A DNA stretch of 41,967 bases from Butyrivibrio sp. (GTDB lineage Bacteria; Bacillota; Clostridia; Lachnospirales; Lachnospiraceae), in assembly GCA_024688095.1 (NCBI GenBank), contig JAILEJ010000151.1:1-41967 (forward strand), in the 5' to 3' direction. Shown here piece after piece: positions 1 to 9,697 of the stretch. How positions within the stretch are numbered: the stretch's first letter is position 1; each line of letters begins with the position of its first letter. The notes beneath the pieces are model-generated. The model was not told where the DNA came from, ran no database searches, and saw nothing but the letters and a program-made list of their open reading frames with translations. Position numbers and translations under genes: made by a program.

Positions 1-363
1 CTTGGCGAGAGTATGCAGAAGATGGGATTCATTCCTGAAGCTCAGAATGATATGATTTTTTCTATTATATGTGAAGAACTTGGACTTTTTGGCGCTATTT
101 CCATTATGGCAATGTTTATTCTTCTTATATGGAGGCTTGTAGGCATTGCAGGTAAGGCTAAGGATTTATTTGGATCACTTATAGTAGTAGGCGTTATTGC
201 TCATATTTCAATTCAGGTAATCCTTAATATTTGCGTTGTAACCAATACAATTCCTAATACCGGTATTACATTACCATTTATAAGCTATGGAGGATCTGCG
301 GTTGTTTTCCAGTTGCTTGAACTTGGTCTTGTACTAGCTGTTGCAAGAGAATCAGAAGGATAA
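1..363 (+). CDS. ftsW: FtsW/RodA/SpoVE-family cell division protein, C-terminal part (5' truncated by window)
   Basis: Open from base 1; C-terminal SEDS-family sequence QNDMIFSIICEELGLFG...NTIPNTGITLPFISYGGSA; followed by ftsQ and ftsZ. Confidence 0.9.
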   Translation, partial: LGESMQKMGFIPEAQNDMIFSIICEELGLFGAISIMAMFILLIWRLVGIAGKAKDLFGSLIVVGVIAHISIQVILNICVVTNTIPNTGITLPFISYGGSAVVFQLLELGLVLAVARESEG

Positions 364-367
364 AATA

Positions 368-1219
368 TTGGCAAGACGAAGGATAAGGATTAGACGAAGA
401 CCGCGTATTAAAGAAAAGAAGCAGTTTGAAACTGAAGAGCAGGCTGTTTTTCCAAAGAAAAATAAAAATTTTAATATTTTGGAGTTTTCTAAGAGGCATA
501 AAAGAGTTACAATAGGTTTTGTAATTTTGTTTTTGGTATTGATGATAGCCATGATTGGTGCCGGATATGTGTATAATACGTATACAGTCACGAACATTTA
601 TGTAGAGGGAAATACGCATTATACCGATGAAGAGATCATTAACATGGTAATGACAGATGGATTTAGTCATAATTCTGTTTACCTGGCATTTCAATACAGA
701 GATAAGAGTATAGAGAACATTCCTTTTATAGAAAAAATGGATGTTACGATCATGTCTCCTGATACAATTAAGATAAATGTGTATGAGAAGGCAATAGCAG
801 GATATATAGAGTATCTTGGAAGATACATGTATTTTGACAGAGAAGGAATTATAGTAGAAAGTTCTCAGACACCTCTTAGTGATGTACCTAAGGTTATGGG
901 ACTTGAGTTTGATTATGTTGTATTACATGAAAAACTTCCCGTAGAAAATGAAAATGTATTTGAAGAAATACTGGATATTACTCAGTTATTATCAAAATAT
1001 AACCTAAATGCAGAAAAGATTTTTTTTGATAGTGATTATAATCTATATCTTTATTTTGGGGATGTTGAGGTAAATATTGGTACTGATGAAAATATTGATG
1101 AGAAAATCATTGATTTACAATATATTTTACCAAAACTCGAAGGGAAAAAAGGTATTTTGAATATGCAGGAATATACTGGTTCAAAGGATAATATCACTTT
1201 TAAAGAAAAAAACAAATAA
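368..1219 (+). CDS. ftsQ: FtsQ/DivIB-family cell division protein
   Basis: Basic cytoplasmic N-terminus, single TM, POTRA-like VTNIYVEGNTHYTDEEIINMV; position between ftsW and ftsZ. No usable ATG before the TM segment; TTG at 368 has GAAGGA upstream (TTG at 341 is the alternative in the track). Confidence 0.85.
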   Translation: MARRRIRIRRRPRIKEKKQFETEEQAVFPKKNKNFNILEFSKRHKRVTIGFVILFLVLMIAMIGAGYVYNTYTVTNIYVEGNTHYTDEEIINMVMTDGFSHNSVYLAFQYRDKSIENIPFIEKMDVTIMSPDTIKINVYEKAIAGYIEYLGRYMYFDREGIIVESSQTPLSDVPKVMGLEFDYVVLHEKLPVENENVFEEILDITQLLSKYNLNAEKIFFDSDYNLYLYFGDVEVNIGTDENIDEKIIDLQYILPKLEGKKGILNMQEYTGSKDNITFKEKNK

Positions 1220-1227
1220 AAAATTTG

Positions 1228-1256
1228 TTGATAAATTATAAAAAAAATCGTATTAT
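1228..1256 (+). promoter_or_regulatory. Candidate sigma-70-type promoter for ftsZ (TTGATA-17 bp-TATTAT)
   Basis: -35 TTGATA 1228-1233, 17-bp spacer, -10 TATTAT 1251-1256; 39 bp before the ftsZ start. Confidence 0.5.
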
Positions 1257-1295
1257 AGCATATAGGAGTTTTAAAGTTATGAAGGAGGAGCTATC

Positions 1296-2615
1296 TTGCT
1301 GGAGATAAAGTCAAATGATGCTGAATCTGCTTGCAAAATCATCGTCGTTGGGGTCGGTGGAGCAGGTAATAATGCTGTAAATAGAATGGTAGATGAAAAT
1401 ATAACCGGTGTTGAATTTATTGGAATTAACACTGATAAGCAGGCACTGCAGTTGTGTAAGGCACCAAAGCTTTTACAGATTGGTGAGAAACTTACAAAAG
1501 GTCTTGGCGCAGGAGCTAAACCAGAAGTAGGTATGAAAGCTGCAGAAGAGAGTGCAGAAGAAATTGCTGCATCTATTAAGGGAGCTGATATGGTATTCGT
1601 TACCTGTGGTATGGGTGGCGGAACTGGTACAGGTGCTGCTCCTGTTGTTGCAAAGCTTGCTAAGGAAATGGGAATTCTTACTGTTGGAGTTGTTACAAAG
1701 CCATTTAGCTTTGAAGCAAGAGTTCGTATGAAGAACGCTCTTTCAGGTATAGAAAATATAAAATCAAATGTAGATACACTTATCGTAATCCCTAATGATA
1801 AGCTTTTACAGATTGTTGACAGAAAGACATCAATGCCGGATGCACTTAAGAAGGCAGATGAAGTTCTTCAGCAGGCTGTACAGGGAATTACTGATCTTAT
1901 CAATGTACCTGCAGTTATTAACCTTGACTTTGCCGATGTACAGACTGTTATGAAAGAAAAAGGTCTTGCACATATTGGTATTGGTTCAGGTAAGGGCGAG
2001 AATAAGGCACTTGAAGCAGTTAAGATGGCTGTAGAGAGTCCACTTCTTGAAACTCAGATTGATGGTGCTACAGATGTTATCATCAATGTATCAGGTGACA
2101 TTACACTTACAGATGCATCAGATGCTTCTAACTATGTTCAGGAGCTTGCAGGAGATGATGTTAATATTATCTTTGGTGCTATGTATGATGATAATATGAC
2201 AGATACATGTAATATTACAGTTATTGCTACTGGTATTGAAGAAAAGGCAAATATGAAGCAGGCTACACAGCAGCAGACAGCTAATGCTACAGCAGCACAG
2301 ATGCCAAAAGCAGGTGTTGGTATGAATAACCTCAATGCAACTGTAAAGCCAGTTACTCCTATACAGCAGATTAATCCTGCACAGAGACAGGCGACTGTTC
2401 ATCCAAATCAGACTACATCAGCACAGTTACAGCAGATGCAGAATTTACAGATGCAGCAGTTACAGCAATTGCATCAGGTACAACAGCAGCAGGTTCAGAC
2501 ACCTGATATATCTGCAGCTCCTAAGCCACAGGTTGGACTTACAAGACCAGCTGAGGTTCGTAGTACAATAGAACCTAAGTCTTTAAAGATACCTGATTTC
2601 CTTCAGAGAAAATAA
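1296..2615 (+). CDS. ftsZ: Cell division protein FtsZ
   Basis: [33 protein letters not shown] tubulin signature, C-terminal peptide [14 protein letters not shown] start preceded by AAGGAGGAG. Confidence 0.98.
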   Translation: MLEIKSNDAESACKIIVVGVGGAGNNAVNRMVDENITGVEFIGINTDKQALQLCKAPKLLQIGEKLTKGLGAGAKPEVGMKAAEESAEEIAASIKGADMVFVTCGMGGGTGTGAAPVVAKLAKEMGILTVGVVTKPFSFEARVRMKNALSGIENIKSNVDTLIVIPNDKLLQIVDRKTSMPDALKKADEVLQQAVQGITDLINVPAVINLDFADVQTVMKEKGLAHIGIGSGKGENKALEAVKMAVESPLLETQIDGATDVIINVSGDITLTDASDASNYVQELAGDDVNIIFGAMYDDNMTDTCNITVIATGIEEKANMKQATQQQTANATAAQMPKAGVGMNNLNATVKPVTPIQQINPAQRQATVHPNQTTSAQLQQMQNLQMQQLQQLHQVQQQQVQTPDISAAPKPQVGLTRPAEVRSTIEPKSLKIPDFLQRK

Positions 2616-2631
2616 ATACAATGTAATTATT

Positions 2632-2660
2632 GGGAAAGCGGAAACGCTTTCCCTTTTTTA
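2632..2660 (+). terminator. Intrinsic terminator after ftsZ
   Basis: GGGAAAGCG-gaaa-CGCTTTCCC followed by TTTTTTTA. Confidence 0.9.
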
Positions 2661-2818
2661 TTTCAAATAATTTGTGCCGAAGCACCAAATATATTTAAAA
2701 GATGTAGAATAATTCACGTAATGATGATACAATAATTAGTGTATGTGTATTTTGTGTGTACAAAATGAAGTATTCTATAACAGTAGTCTTTTTGCGGAGG
2801 ACAGAAAGAGGTGAAAAA

Positions 2819-3331
2819 ATGAAATGCCCATTTTGTGGTAAAGATGATACCAGAGTTATTGATTCAAGACCAGCTGATGATAATACTTCCATCAGAAGAA
2901 GAAGAGTTTGTGATAATTGTGGAAAGAGATTCACCACATATGAAAAGGTTGAGACTATTCCGCTTATTGTTATAAAGAAGGATAATGTTAGAGAACCGTA
3001 TAACAGAGCCAAAATTGAAGCCGGTGTTTTAAGAGCATGTCATAAAAGACCTGTCAGTGCGGAACAGATTACAAAGATTGTTGATAGTGTAGAGACAGAA
3101 ATCTTCAATCTTGAACACAAGGAAATTCCAAGCAGAATTATAGGTGAGCTTGTAATGGATAAGATAAAGAATCTTGATCCTGTTGCTTATGTAAGATTTG
3201 CTTCTGTATACCGCGAATTTAAAGATGTAAATACGTTTATGGATGAACTTAAGAGCGTACTTAAGAAAGAGGAAGAAGGAATAATCACAGATTCAACTGA
3301 CAAAACAACACCTCTTTTGAAGAAAGAATAA
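2819..3331 (+). CDS. nrdR: Transcriptional repressor NrdR (zinc ribbon + ATP-cone)
   Basis: MKCPFCGKDDTRVIDSRPADDNTSIRRRRVCDNCGKRFTTYE; start at 2819 rather than the longer ORF start at 2756. Confidence 0.95.
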   Translation: MKCPFCGKDDTRVIDSRPADDNTSIRRRRVCDNCGKRFTTYEKVETIPLIVIKKDNVREPYNRAKIEAGVLRACHKRPVSAEQITKIVDSVETEIFNLEHKEIPSRIIGELVMDKIKNLDPVAYVRFASVYREFKDVNTFMDELKSVLKKEEEGIITDSTDKTTPLLKKE

Positions 3332-3389
3332 AATACACAGCTTTTTTATGAAAAAATTTAATATCGTGAACGAAGGGAAGGATTGTAAC

Positions 3390-5000
3390 ATGATGAAAAA
3401 GATTTATGGTGGTAGGAAATCTCTATCACTGATACTTGTCTTGTTATCGACACTGACTATTACATTGAGCGGATGTTCAAGTAAAAAGGCAGAGGATTCT
3501 GTAACTCAGGATAGCAATGTGGAGAGTACAAGTGCAGAAAGCACAGATGCATCTCAGGACGAGGCTGGAATAGAGGAGACAGATGATCTTTCAAAGATTA
3601 CTGTTGGTATTCCTCAGGACCTCGATAGTATGGATCCACATACTGCAAATGGTGCAGGTACTAAAGAGATATTGTTTAATATCTACGAAGGACTTGTTAA
3701 GCCTGATGAAAATGGTAATCTTGTTCCTGCTGTAGCTAGTGAGTATACAATTTCCGAAGATGGAACTGTCTATAGTTTTACACTTAGGGATGGAATAAAA
3801 TTCCATGATGGTAATCCGGTTACAGTAGAAGACATTAAGTATTCTATAGAACGTAATGCAGGTACAGATGGAAGTGAGCCACTTGTATCAGCATTTTCTA
3901 ACATATCAAGTGTGAATATAATTGATGATTCACATATAGATATTGTATTAGATCAGGCTAACACAGAGTTTCTTGCTTATCTGGATATTGCCATTATTCC
4001 AGCTTCTAATAGTGATACTGAGGGAAATCCAATTGGAACTGGTCCTTATAAGTTTGTTTCCCGTTCTCCACAGGAGAATCTGATTCTTACAAGATTTGAT
4101 GATTATTGGGGAGATGCAGCATATATCAAAGATGTTACTATCAAGATTGAAGCAAATGCTGATGCAGTAGTAATGGATCTTGAGGGTGGCTCAATTGATA
4201 TGTATGCCAGACTTACTTCAACACAGGTATCACAGCTTTCAGATACCTTCGAAGTATATGAGGGAACAATGAATCTTGTTCAGGCACTTTTCCTTAATAA
4301 TGCAGTAAAACCTTTCGATGATGTAAGGGTAAGGCAGGCACTTTGCTATGCAATTGATCCTCAGACAATAATGGATTTTGTATCTGATGGAAAGGGAACT
4401 GAAATTGGAAGTAATGTCTTTCCTGCATTTACAAAGTATTTTATGCCAGAACTTACAGATACTTATAATCAGGATATAGATAAAGCAAAAGAGCTTCTTT
4501 CTGAAGCAGGCTATCCTGATGGCTTTGAATTTACAATAACAGTTGCATCAAACTATACTCAGCATGTTGATACAGCACAGGTTATTTCAGAACAATTAAA
4601 GGAGATAGGTGTAACTGCCAATATTCAGGAAGTTGAATGGAATTCATGGCTTAGTGATGTTTATACAGACAGAAACTATGAAAGTACAGTAGTTGGTGTT
4701 GATGCATCCACGCTTACAGGTTATGCACTGTTTTCAAGATTTGCATCAGATGCACATAATAACTTTACAAATTATAATAATTCAGATTATGATGCAGCTT
4801 TTGCAAATGCTGTAGCAACAGCTGATGATGACGAAAAGACAAAATATTATAAAGAATGTGAAACTATTCTTGCTGAAGATGCTGCAAATGTTTATATTCA
4901 GGATTTACCTGAGTTTGTAGCTCTTAACAAGAAATATACCGGATATGTTTTTTATCCGCTTTATGTTCAGGACCTTTCTAAAATCCGTCCTGCAGAATGA
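3390..5000 (+). CDS. Peptide ABC transporter substrate-binding lipoprotein (SBP_bac_5 family)
   Basis: Lipobox LSGC, family 5 SBP sequence (ITVGIPQDLDSMDPHTANGAGTKEILFNIYEGLV...IGTGPYKF); followed by permease and ATPase genes. Confidence 0.92.
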   Translation: MMKKIYGGRKSLSLILVLLSTLTITLSGCSSKKAEDSVTQDSNVESTSAESTDASQDEAGIEETDDLSKITVGIPQDLDSMDPHTANGAGTKEILFNIYEGLVKPDENGNLVPAVASEYTISEDGTVYSFTLRDGIKFHDGNPVTVEDIKYSIERNAGTDGSEPLVSAFSNISSVNIIDDSHIDIVLDQANTEFLAYLDIAIIPASNSDTEGNPIGTGPYKFVSRSPQENLILTRFDDYWGDAAYIKDVTIKIEANADAVVMDLEGGSIDMYARLTSTQVSQLSDTFEVYEGTMNLVQALFLNNAVKPFDDVRVRQALCYAIDPQTIMDFVSDGKGTEIGSNVFPAFTKYFMPELTDTYNQDIDKAKELLSEAGYPDGFEFTITVASNYTQHVDTAQVISEQLKEIGVTANIQEVEWNSWLSDVYTDRNYESTVVGVDASTLTGYALFSRFASDAHNNFTNYNNSDYDAAFANAVATADDDEKTKYYKECETILAEDAANVYIQDLPEFVALNKKYTGYVFYPLYVQDLSKIRPAE

Positions 5001-5086
5001 TTTGTTACCGGGGAAAACAAATTAAAAATAAAAAATGTTTATAGGTACAAATCGATAAATTTTTAGATTGTGCGAGGAATAAACAA

Positions 5087-6031
5087 ATGAAATATATTAT
5101 CAAAAAGATTCTAATGATGATTCTAACTTTGGTGGTGGTTTCGTTTTGTGTATTCCTCGCTTTTTCATTAATACCGGGAGACCCTGCAACGCGTAAGCTT
5201 GGTACTGAAGCAACACCTGAACTTATAATGCAATACAGGGAAAAGATGGGATTAAATGATCCACTTCTTGTAAGATATTTCAGATGGCTTATTTCTTTTA
5301 TAAAGGGTGATATGGGAACATCCTATTCATATAGCGTTCCGGTAAGTTCAATGCTTATGAATAAGCTTCCTATTACTTTAACGCTTGGAATAATGTCTTT
5401 TGTAATGATGATAGTTATATCTATTCCACTCGGAATATATACAGCAAAGCATGAAAATGGTTATATAGATAAAGTTATAGTGGTTATAAATCAGATTATA
5501 ATGGCTGTTCCGCCATTCTTTTCAGGAATACTTCTTACGTTTCTTTTTGGAATGATATTTAAACTTTTTACTCCCGGAGGATTTGTTTCTTATACTCAGG
5601 ATATGGGAGCATTCTTGAAATATCTTATATTACCGGCTATATCTATTGCACTTCCAAAGGCTGCAATGTCAACTAAACTTCTTAGAGGTTCAGTTATTGC
5701 AGAAGCAGAAAAAGATTATACAAGAACGGCATATAGCAGAGGTAATTCTACAACTGAAGTTTTATACAGGCATGTATTAAAAAATGCAATGATTCCTGTA
5801 ATTACATTTATGGGGATGGCCTTGGCAGATATGATAGCAGGAAGTATTGTAATAGAGCAGGTTTTTAGTATTCCGGGTATAAGCAGGATACTTCTTACAT
5901 CTATAAGTAACAGAGATTATCCTGTTGTTGAAGCTATAATAATGGGAATTGCGATTTTGGTAATAGTTACAAACCTTTTGGTAGATATAATTTACAGAAT
6001 AATTGATCCAAGAATCGAGACAATGGAATGA
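5087..6031 (+). CDS. Peptide ABC transporter permease (DppB/OppB-like)
   Basis: Six-TM permease, N-terminal GDPATRKLG and EAA-loop region SRGNSTTEVLYRHVLKNAMIPVITFMG. Confidence 0.93.
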   Translation: MKYIIKKILMMILTLVVVSFCVFLAFSLIPGDPATRKLGTEATPELIMQYREKMGLNDPLLVRYFRWLISFIKGDMGTSYSYSVPVSSMLMNKLPITLTLGIMSFVMMIVISIPLGIYTAKHENGYIDKVIVVINQIIMAVPPFFSGILLTFLFGMIFKLFTPGGFVSYTQDMGAFLKYLILPAISIALPKAAMSTKLLRGSVIAEAEKDYTRTAYSRGNSTTEVLYRHVLKNAMIPVITFMGMALADMIAGSIVIEQVFSIPGISRILLTSISNRDYPVVEAIIMGIAILVIVTNLLVDIIYRIIDPRIETME

Positions 6032-6867
6032 AAAAGTTTTTTGATAATATTTTCAGATATAAATCAAATAAGAAAATTAATGGTTATATGGTGGCAGGAA
6101 GTATAATTACAGGTTTAATTATTCTAATGGTCATTGTAGGACTTTTTTATATGCCATATGATCCAACTAAGATGGATTCATCCTGCAAATTACAGGGAAT
6201 ATCTCTTAAACATATCATGGGTACAGATAATATGGGAAGAGATGTATTTAGCAGGGTTATGTATGGCAGCAGAGTAACACTTTTAATTGCTATAGGAACT
6301 GTTACGATGGGCGTTGTAATAGGCAGTATAATAGGTGCTTTTACCGGATACTATGGCGGAATGCTTGATGAAGTATTAATGAGAATAATTGATGCACTGT
6401 TTGCCTTTCCAAGTATACTGCTTGCGCTTGTGTTTGTAAGCCTTTTTGGAACCGGAACATATCAGGTTATTATTTCTCTTGGGATTGCTTTTGTTCCAAG
6501 CTTTGCCAGAATAGTCAGAAGTGAAGTATTAAGATGTAGAAATATGGACTATATTGAGAGTGCCAGACTTCAGGGTGTACCTGATCTACGAATCATATTT
6601 GTGCATATCATTCCAAATACAAAGGATACAATGATTCCTTCAATTCTTATAGGCTTTAATAATGCAGTGCTGGCAGAGGCAGGACTTAGTTATCTGGGTA
6701 TAGGATCGCAGCCGCCATATGCAAGCCTTGGTAAGATGTTGTCTGATGCACAGTCTTATATGTTTACAACTCCAAGTTATGTTCTAAGTATTGGTATGAC
6801 AATTGTTCTTATGATACTTGGGTTTGCATTTCTCGGAGAAGGACTTGGTAAGGACAAACGCGGGTAA
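6028..6867 (+). CDS. Peptide ABC transporter permease (DppC/OppC-like)
   Basis: HIMGTDNMGRDVFSRVMYGSRVTLLIA signature; overlaps preceding stop by 4 bp. Confidence 0.93.
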   Translation: MKKFFDNIFRYKSNKKINGYMVAGSIITGLIILMVIVGLFYMPYDPTKMDSSCKLQGISLKHIMGTDNMGRDVFSRVMYGSRVTLLIAIGTVTMGVVIGSIIGAFTGYYGGMLDEVLMRIIDALFAFPSILLALVFVSLFGTGTYQVIISLGIAFVPSFARIVRSEVLRCRNMDYIESARLQGVPDLRIIFVHIIPNTKDTMIPSILIGFNNAVLAEAGLSYLGIGSQPPYASLGKMLSDAQSYMFTTPSYVLSIGMTIVLMILGFAFLGEGLGKDKRG

Positions 6868-6882
6868 ACAGAGAGGTTAAAT

Positions 6883-7680
6883 ATGGCTGATATTATTTTA
6901 GATGTTTCAGATTTGAATATAGAGTTTCATGATCATGATAAGCCGGAAACAGTTGTTTTTGATTTTGACCTGACTCTTGAAAAAGGAGAGATAGTAGGTA
7001 TAGTAGGTGAATCCGGATCGGGAAAGAGCATGAGCGCACTTGCAATTGCAGGTCTTTTAAAAAGACATGCACTTACCAAAACAGGAAGAATAATGTTTGA
7101 TGGTCATGATCTTCTTACCTGCGACAGAGATACTCTCAGAAGTTATCAGGGTGATGAAATAGCAATTATTTTCCAGGAGCCTATGACAAGCCTTAACCCG
7201 GTAAAAAAGATTGGTTGGCAGGTGGAAGAATGTCTTAGGATCCATCATAAGGATATGTCAAAACAGGAACGTAAAGAAAAAGCTGTAAATATGCTTGATT
7301 CTGTAGGAATTCATGAGCCTGAAAAGGTATATAATATGTATCCGCATGAACTCTCAGGGGGAATGAGGCAGAGGGTAATGATAGCTGCAGCAATGATCGC
7401 AGACCCTCAGATACTCATTGCTGATGAGCCTACTACAGCTCTTGATGTAACGGTTCAGGAACAAATCGTTGAACTATTGAGAAAACTCAACAGGGAAAAA
7501 CAAACCTCAATTATTTTTATTTCTCATGATCTTAGCCTTGTTAGCAGACTTTGCCAGAGAGTCCTTGTTATGAACAAGGGATATGTTGTGGAAACCGGAA
7601 AGACTGAGGATGTTTTTAAGAGGCCAAGAGAAGAATATACAAAACGGCTGATTGCAGCTATTCCAAAGATTGATATATAA
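6883..7680 (+). CDS. Peptide ABC transporter ATP-binding protein (DppD/OppD-like)
   Basis: Walker A GESGSGKS, LSGGMRQR signature, Walker B ILIADEPTTALD. Confidence 0.93.
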   Translation: MADIILDVSDLNIEFHDHDKPETVVFDFDLTLEKGEIVGIVGESGSGKSMSALAIAGLLKRHALTKTGRIMFDGHDLLTCDRDTLRSYQGDEIAIIFQEPMTSLNPVKKIGWQVEECLRIHHKDMSKQERKEKAVNMLDSVGIHEPEKVYNMYPHELSGGMRQRVMIAAAMIADPQILIADEPTTALDVTVQEQIVELLRKLNREKQTSIIFISHDLSLVSRLCQRVLVMNKGYVVETGKTEDVFKRPREEYTKRLIAAIPKIDI

Positions 7681-7703
7681 AATTTGACTGAAATGGGTGT
7701 GCT

Positions 7704-8462
7704 ATGGAAGATCAGGTACTAAGCGTAAAAAAACTAAATGTTTTTTATAAAAACAGGGATGGTAAATTCATAAAAAAGCAGACAAGAAAACAGGTTTTGT
7801 TTGATATTTCTTTTGACCTTAAAGAAGGTGAAGTTCTTGGAATTGCTGGTGAATCAGGTTGTGGAAAATCTACTCTTGTTAAGACTATAGTGGGGATAAA
7901 TAAGGATTATGATGGGGAAATAATTCAAAAGTATCCGGATCCACAAATGGTTTTCCAGGATCCATACGGGTCGCTTAATCCTGCCAAAACGGTTGGATGG
8001 CTTTTAAAGGAACCGCTTAGGGTTGATAAAAACCGTAAATGGACTGAGGAAGAAATGAATGAAAGAGCAAAAACGATTCTTGACAGTGTTGAACTTCCGG
8101 AAAATATGATGGAAAGATATCCTTCGCAGCTTTCTGGAGGACAAAGACAGAGAGTTTGTATTGCAGTTGCGCTAATGAGAAATCCTAAAATTCTTATATG
8201 TGACGAACCTGTGTCAGCACTGGATGTAACCATACAGGCACAGATAATGAATCTGCTTAGAAATTTGCATGATAAACTAAATATATCAATTATATTTATT
8301 TCTCATGATTTAAGAGTCGTATATCAGATAAGCGACAATGTAATGATCATGAAGAATGGACGTATTCAGGAATATGGGGAAACAAAAGAATTATACAGGC
8401 ATCCAAAAGCTGAGTATACTAAGCAGCTTTTGAAGGCTGCAGGAATACGTGGCAGTATCTAA
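7704..8462 (+). CDS. Peptide ABC transporter ATP-binding protein (DppF/OppF-like)
   Basis: Walker A GESGCGKST, LSGGQRQR, Walker B ILICDEPVSALD. Confidence 0.93.
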   Translation: MEDQVLSVKKLNVFYKNRDGKFIKKQTRKQVLFDISFDLKEGEVLGIAGESGCGKSTLVKTIVGINKDYDGEIIQKYPDPQMVFQDPYGSLNPAKTVGWLLKEPLRVDKNRKWTEEEMNERAKTILDSVELPENMMERYPSQLSGGQRQRVCIAVALMRNPKILICDEPVSALDVTIQAQIMNLLRNLHDKLNISIIFISHDLRVVYQISDNVMIMKNGRIQEYGETKELYRHPKAEYTKQLLKAAGIRGSI

Positions 8463-8495
8463 AGTATGAAAAATGTAAAAAAATTATAAATGGAC

Positions 8496-8522
8496 TAAAC
8501 TTTATGATTTTTCTTCCGATAT
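8496..8522 (+). promoter_or_regulatory. Candidate sigma-28/sigma-D (motility sigma) promoter
   Basis: TAAA-N15-TCCGATAT (TAAACTTT at 8496, TCCGATAT at 8515-8522) against TAAAGTTT/GCCGATAT-type consensus; 53 bp upstream of start codon. Confidence 0.55.
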
Positions 8523-8575
8523 AAATACTGAAAACAATGATGTTTTTAGTAATTTTCGGAAAGGAGGCCGGGGTT

Positions 8576-9016
8576 ATGGATATAGAGAAAGCTAATAGCT
8601 ACTCAACCTATATACAAAATTTTAATCTTAGGAATAAATCAGTACCTGGAGTTACATCACCAGACTCAATTCAAAAATCTCCAGAAAAACCGGCTGAGCA
8701 GGTTAATCCTAATCCAAAAGAAGAAGCACAGAGCACTCAAAGCGTAAAACCAAGAGGAAATGCATCTCTTGCAGATATATCAGTTTCATTTGGTAACAAG
8801 GACAGTTCTTTATTAGGTTTTGGTACTTCCATAAATAATATGGAGGGTGCAGACCTCATTAGAAAAGAAATATCGTCTATGCAAAAGGATCAGGTTCTTA
8901 AAGAGTATCAATATTTTGTAGGAAGTAAGGTTAAAGAAAACCAGAGTCAGAATAGTGATCAGATTAATGGTAATGTACTTACATCAGATCAGGACGGTAC
9001 AGTTATAAAGCTCTAA
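8576..9016 (+). CDS. Uncharacterised 146-aa protein
   Basis: ATG at 8576 with AAAGGAGG upstream; Pro/Gln/Ser-rich middle and C-terminal IRKEISSMQKDQVLKEYQYFVG; flanked by candidate promoter and strong terminator. Confidence 0.8.
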   Translation: MDIEKANSYSTYIQNFNLRNKSVPGVTSPDSIQKSPEKPAEQVNPNPKEEAQSTQSVKPRGNASLADISVSFGNKDSSLLGFGTSINNMEGADLIRKEISSMQKDQVLKEYQYFVGSKVKENQSQNSDQINGNVLTSDQDGTVIKL

Positions 9017-9058
9017 ACAAATCTCGGATGAATATAGGTAGGAGTACCTATTTTATAT

Positions 9059-9114
9059 ATGAACTCTTCATAGCTAATAAATACGCTATGGAGAGTTCAT
9101 TTTTTGTTTTTTTT
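9059..9114 (+). terminator. Intrinsic terminator
   Basis: ATGAACTCTTCATAGC / GCTATGGAGAGTTCAT 16-bp stem (one G.U) followed by T-rich tract. Confidence 0.9.
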
Positions 9115-9161
9115 AGTGTATTATGAGAAAGTAACTGAAAAACACGTGGGGAAATATACAT

Positions 9162-9686
9162 ATGAAGCATTATTTATATCCAGATGCAACAGCAGATTCT
9201 GCGTATCTGGTTCCATATAGGGCGTTATATGAGCGCGGCTATAGAGGAATTATTTATGACATAGACAATACACTGGTCCCTCATGGAGCACCGGCAGATG
9301 AACGCGCTATTAAGCTGTTTAAGGAATTAAAAGAAATAGGTTATAAGATGGTTCTGTTATCCAATAACAAGGAGCCAAGAGTAAAATCTTTCAATGATCA
9401 GGTGGGAGCTGAATATATTTTTAAAGCTGGAAAACCAGGAATTTCTGGCTATTTAAAGGCAATGGAAATGATGGGAACCGATACTTCTAATACATTTTTT
9501 GTTGGCGATCAGCTTTTTACAGATGTATGGGGAGCCAAAAGAGCAGGAATACGTTCATATCTGGTAAAACAGATAGACAAGAAGGAAGAGATACAGATTG
9601 TTTTAAAGAGAAGACTTGAATGGATAGTTCTTCTTTCTTATCGCAGATATGTTAAAAGAAATGGCCATGAATGGCCAGGAATTTAA
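9162..9686 (+). CDS. YqeG family HAD-type phosphatase
   Basis: HAD motif IIYDIDNTLVPHGAPAD, MVLLSNNKEPRV, FVGDQLFTDVWGAKRAG. Confidence 0.9.
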   Translation: MKHYLYPDATADSAYLVPYRALYERGYRGIIYDIDNTLVPHGAPADERAIKLFKELKEIGYKMVLLSNNKEPRVKSFNDQVGAEYIFKAGKPGISGYLKAMEMMGTDTSNTFFVGDQLFTDVWGAKRAGIRSYLVKQIDKKEEIQIVLKRRLEWIVLLSYRRYVKRNGHEWPGI

Positions 9687-9697
9687 GCGGGGAAAAA

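Noticed and set aside
278-694. 138-aa minus-strand ORF across ftsW/ftsQ
   Set aside because: Antisense to two recognised division genes; no supporting signals
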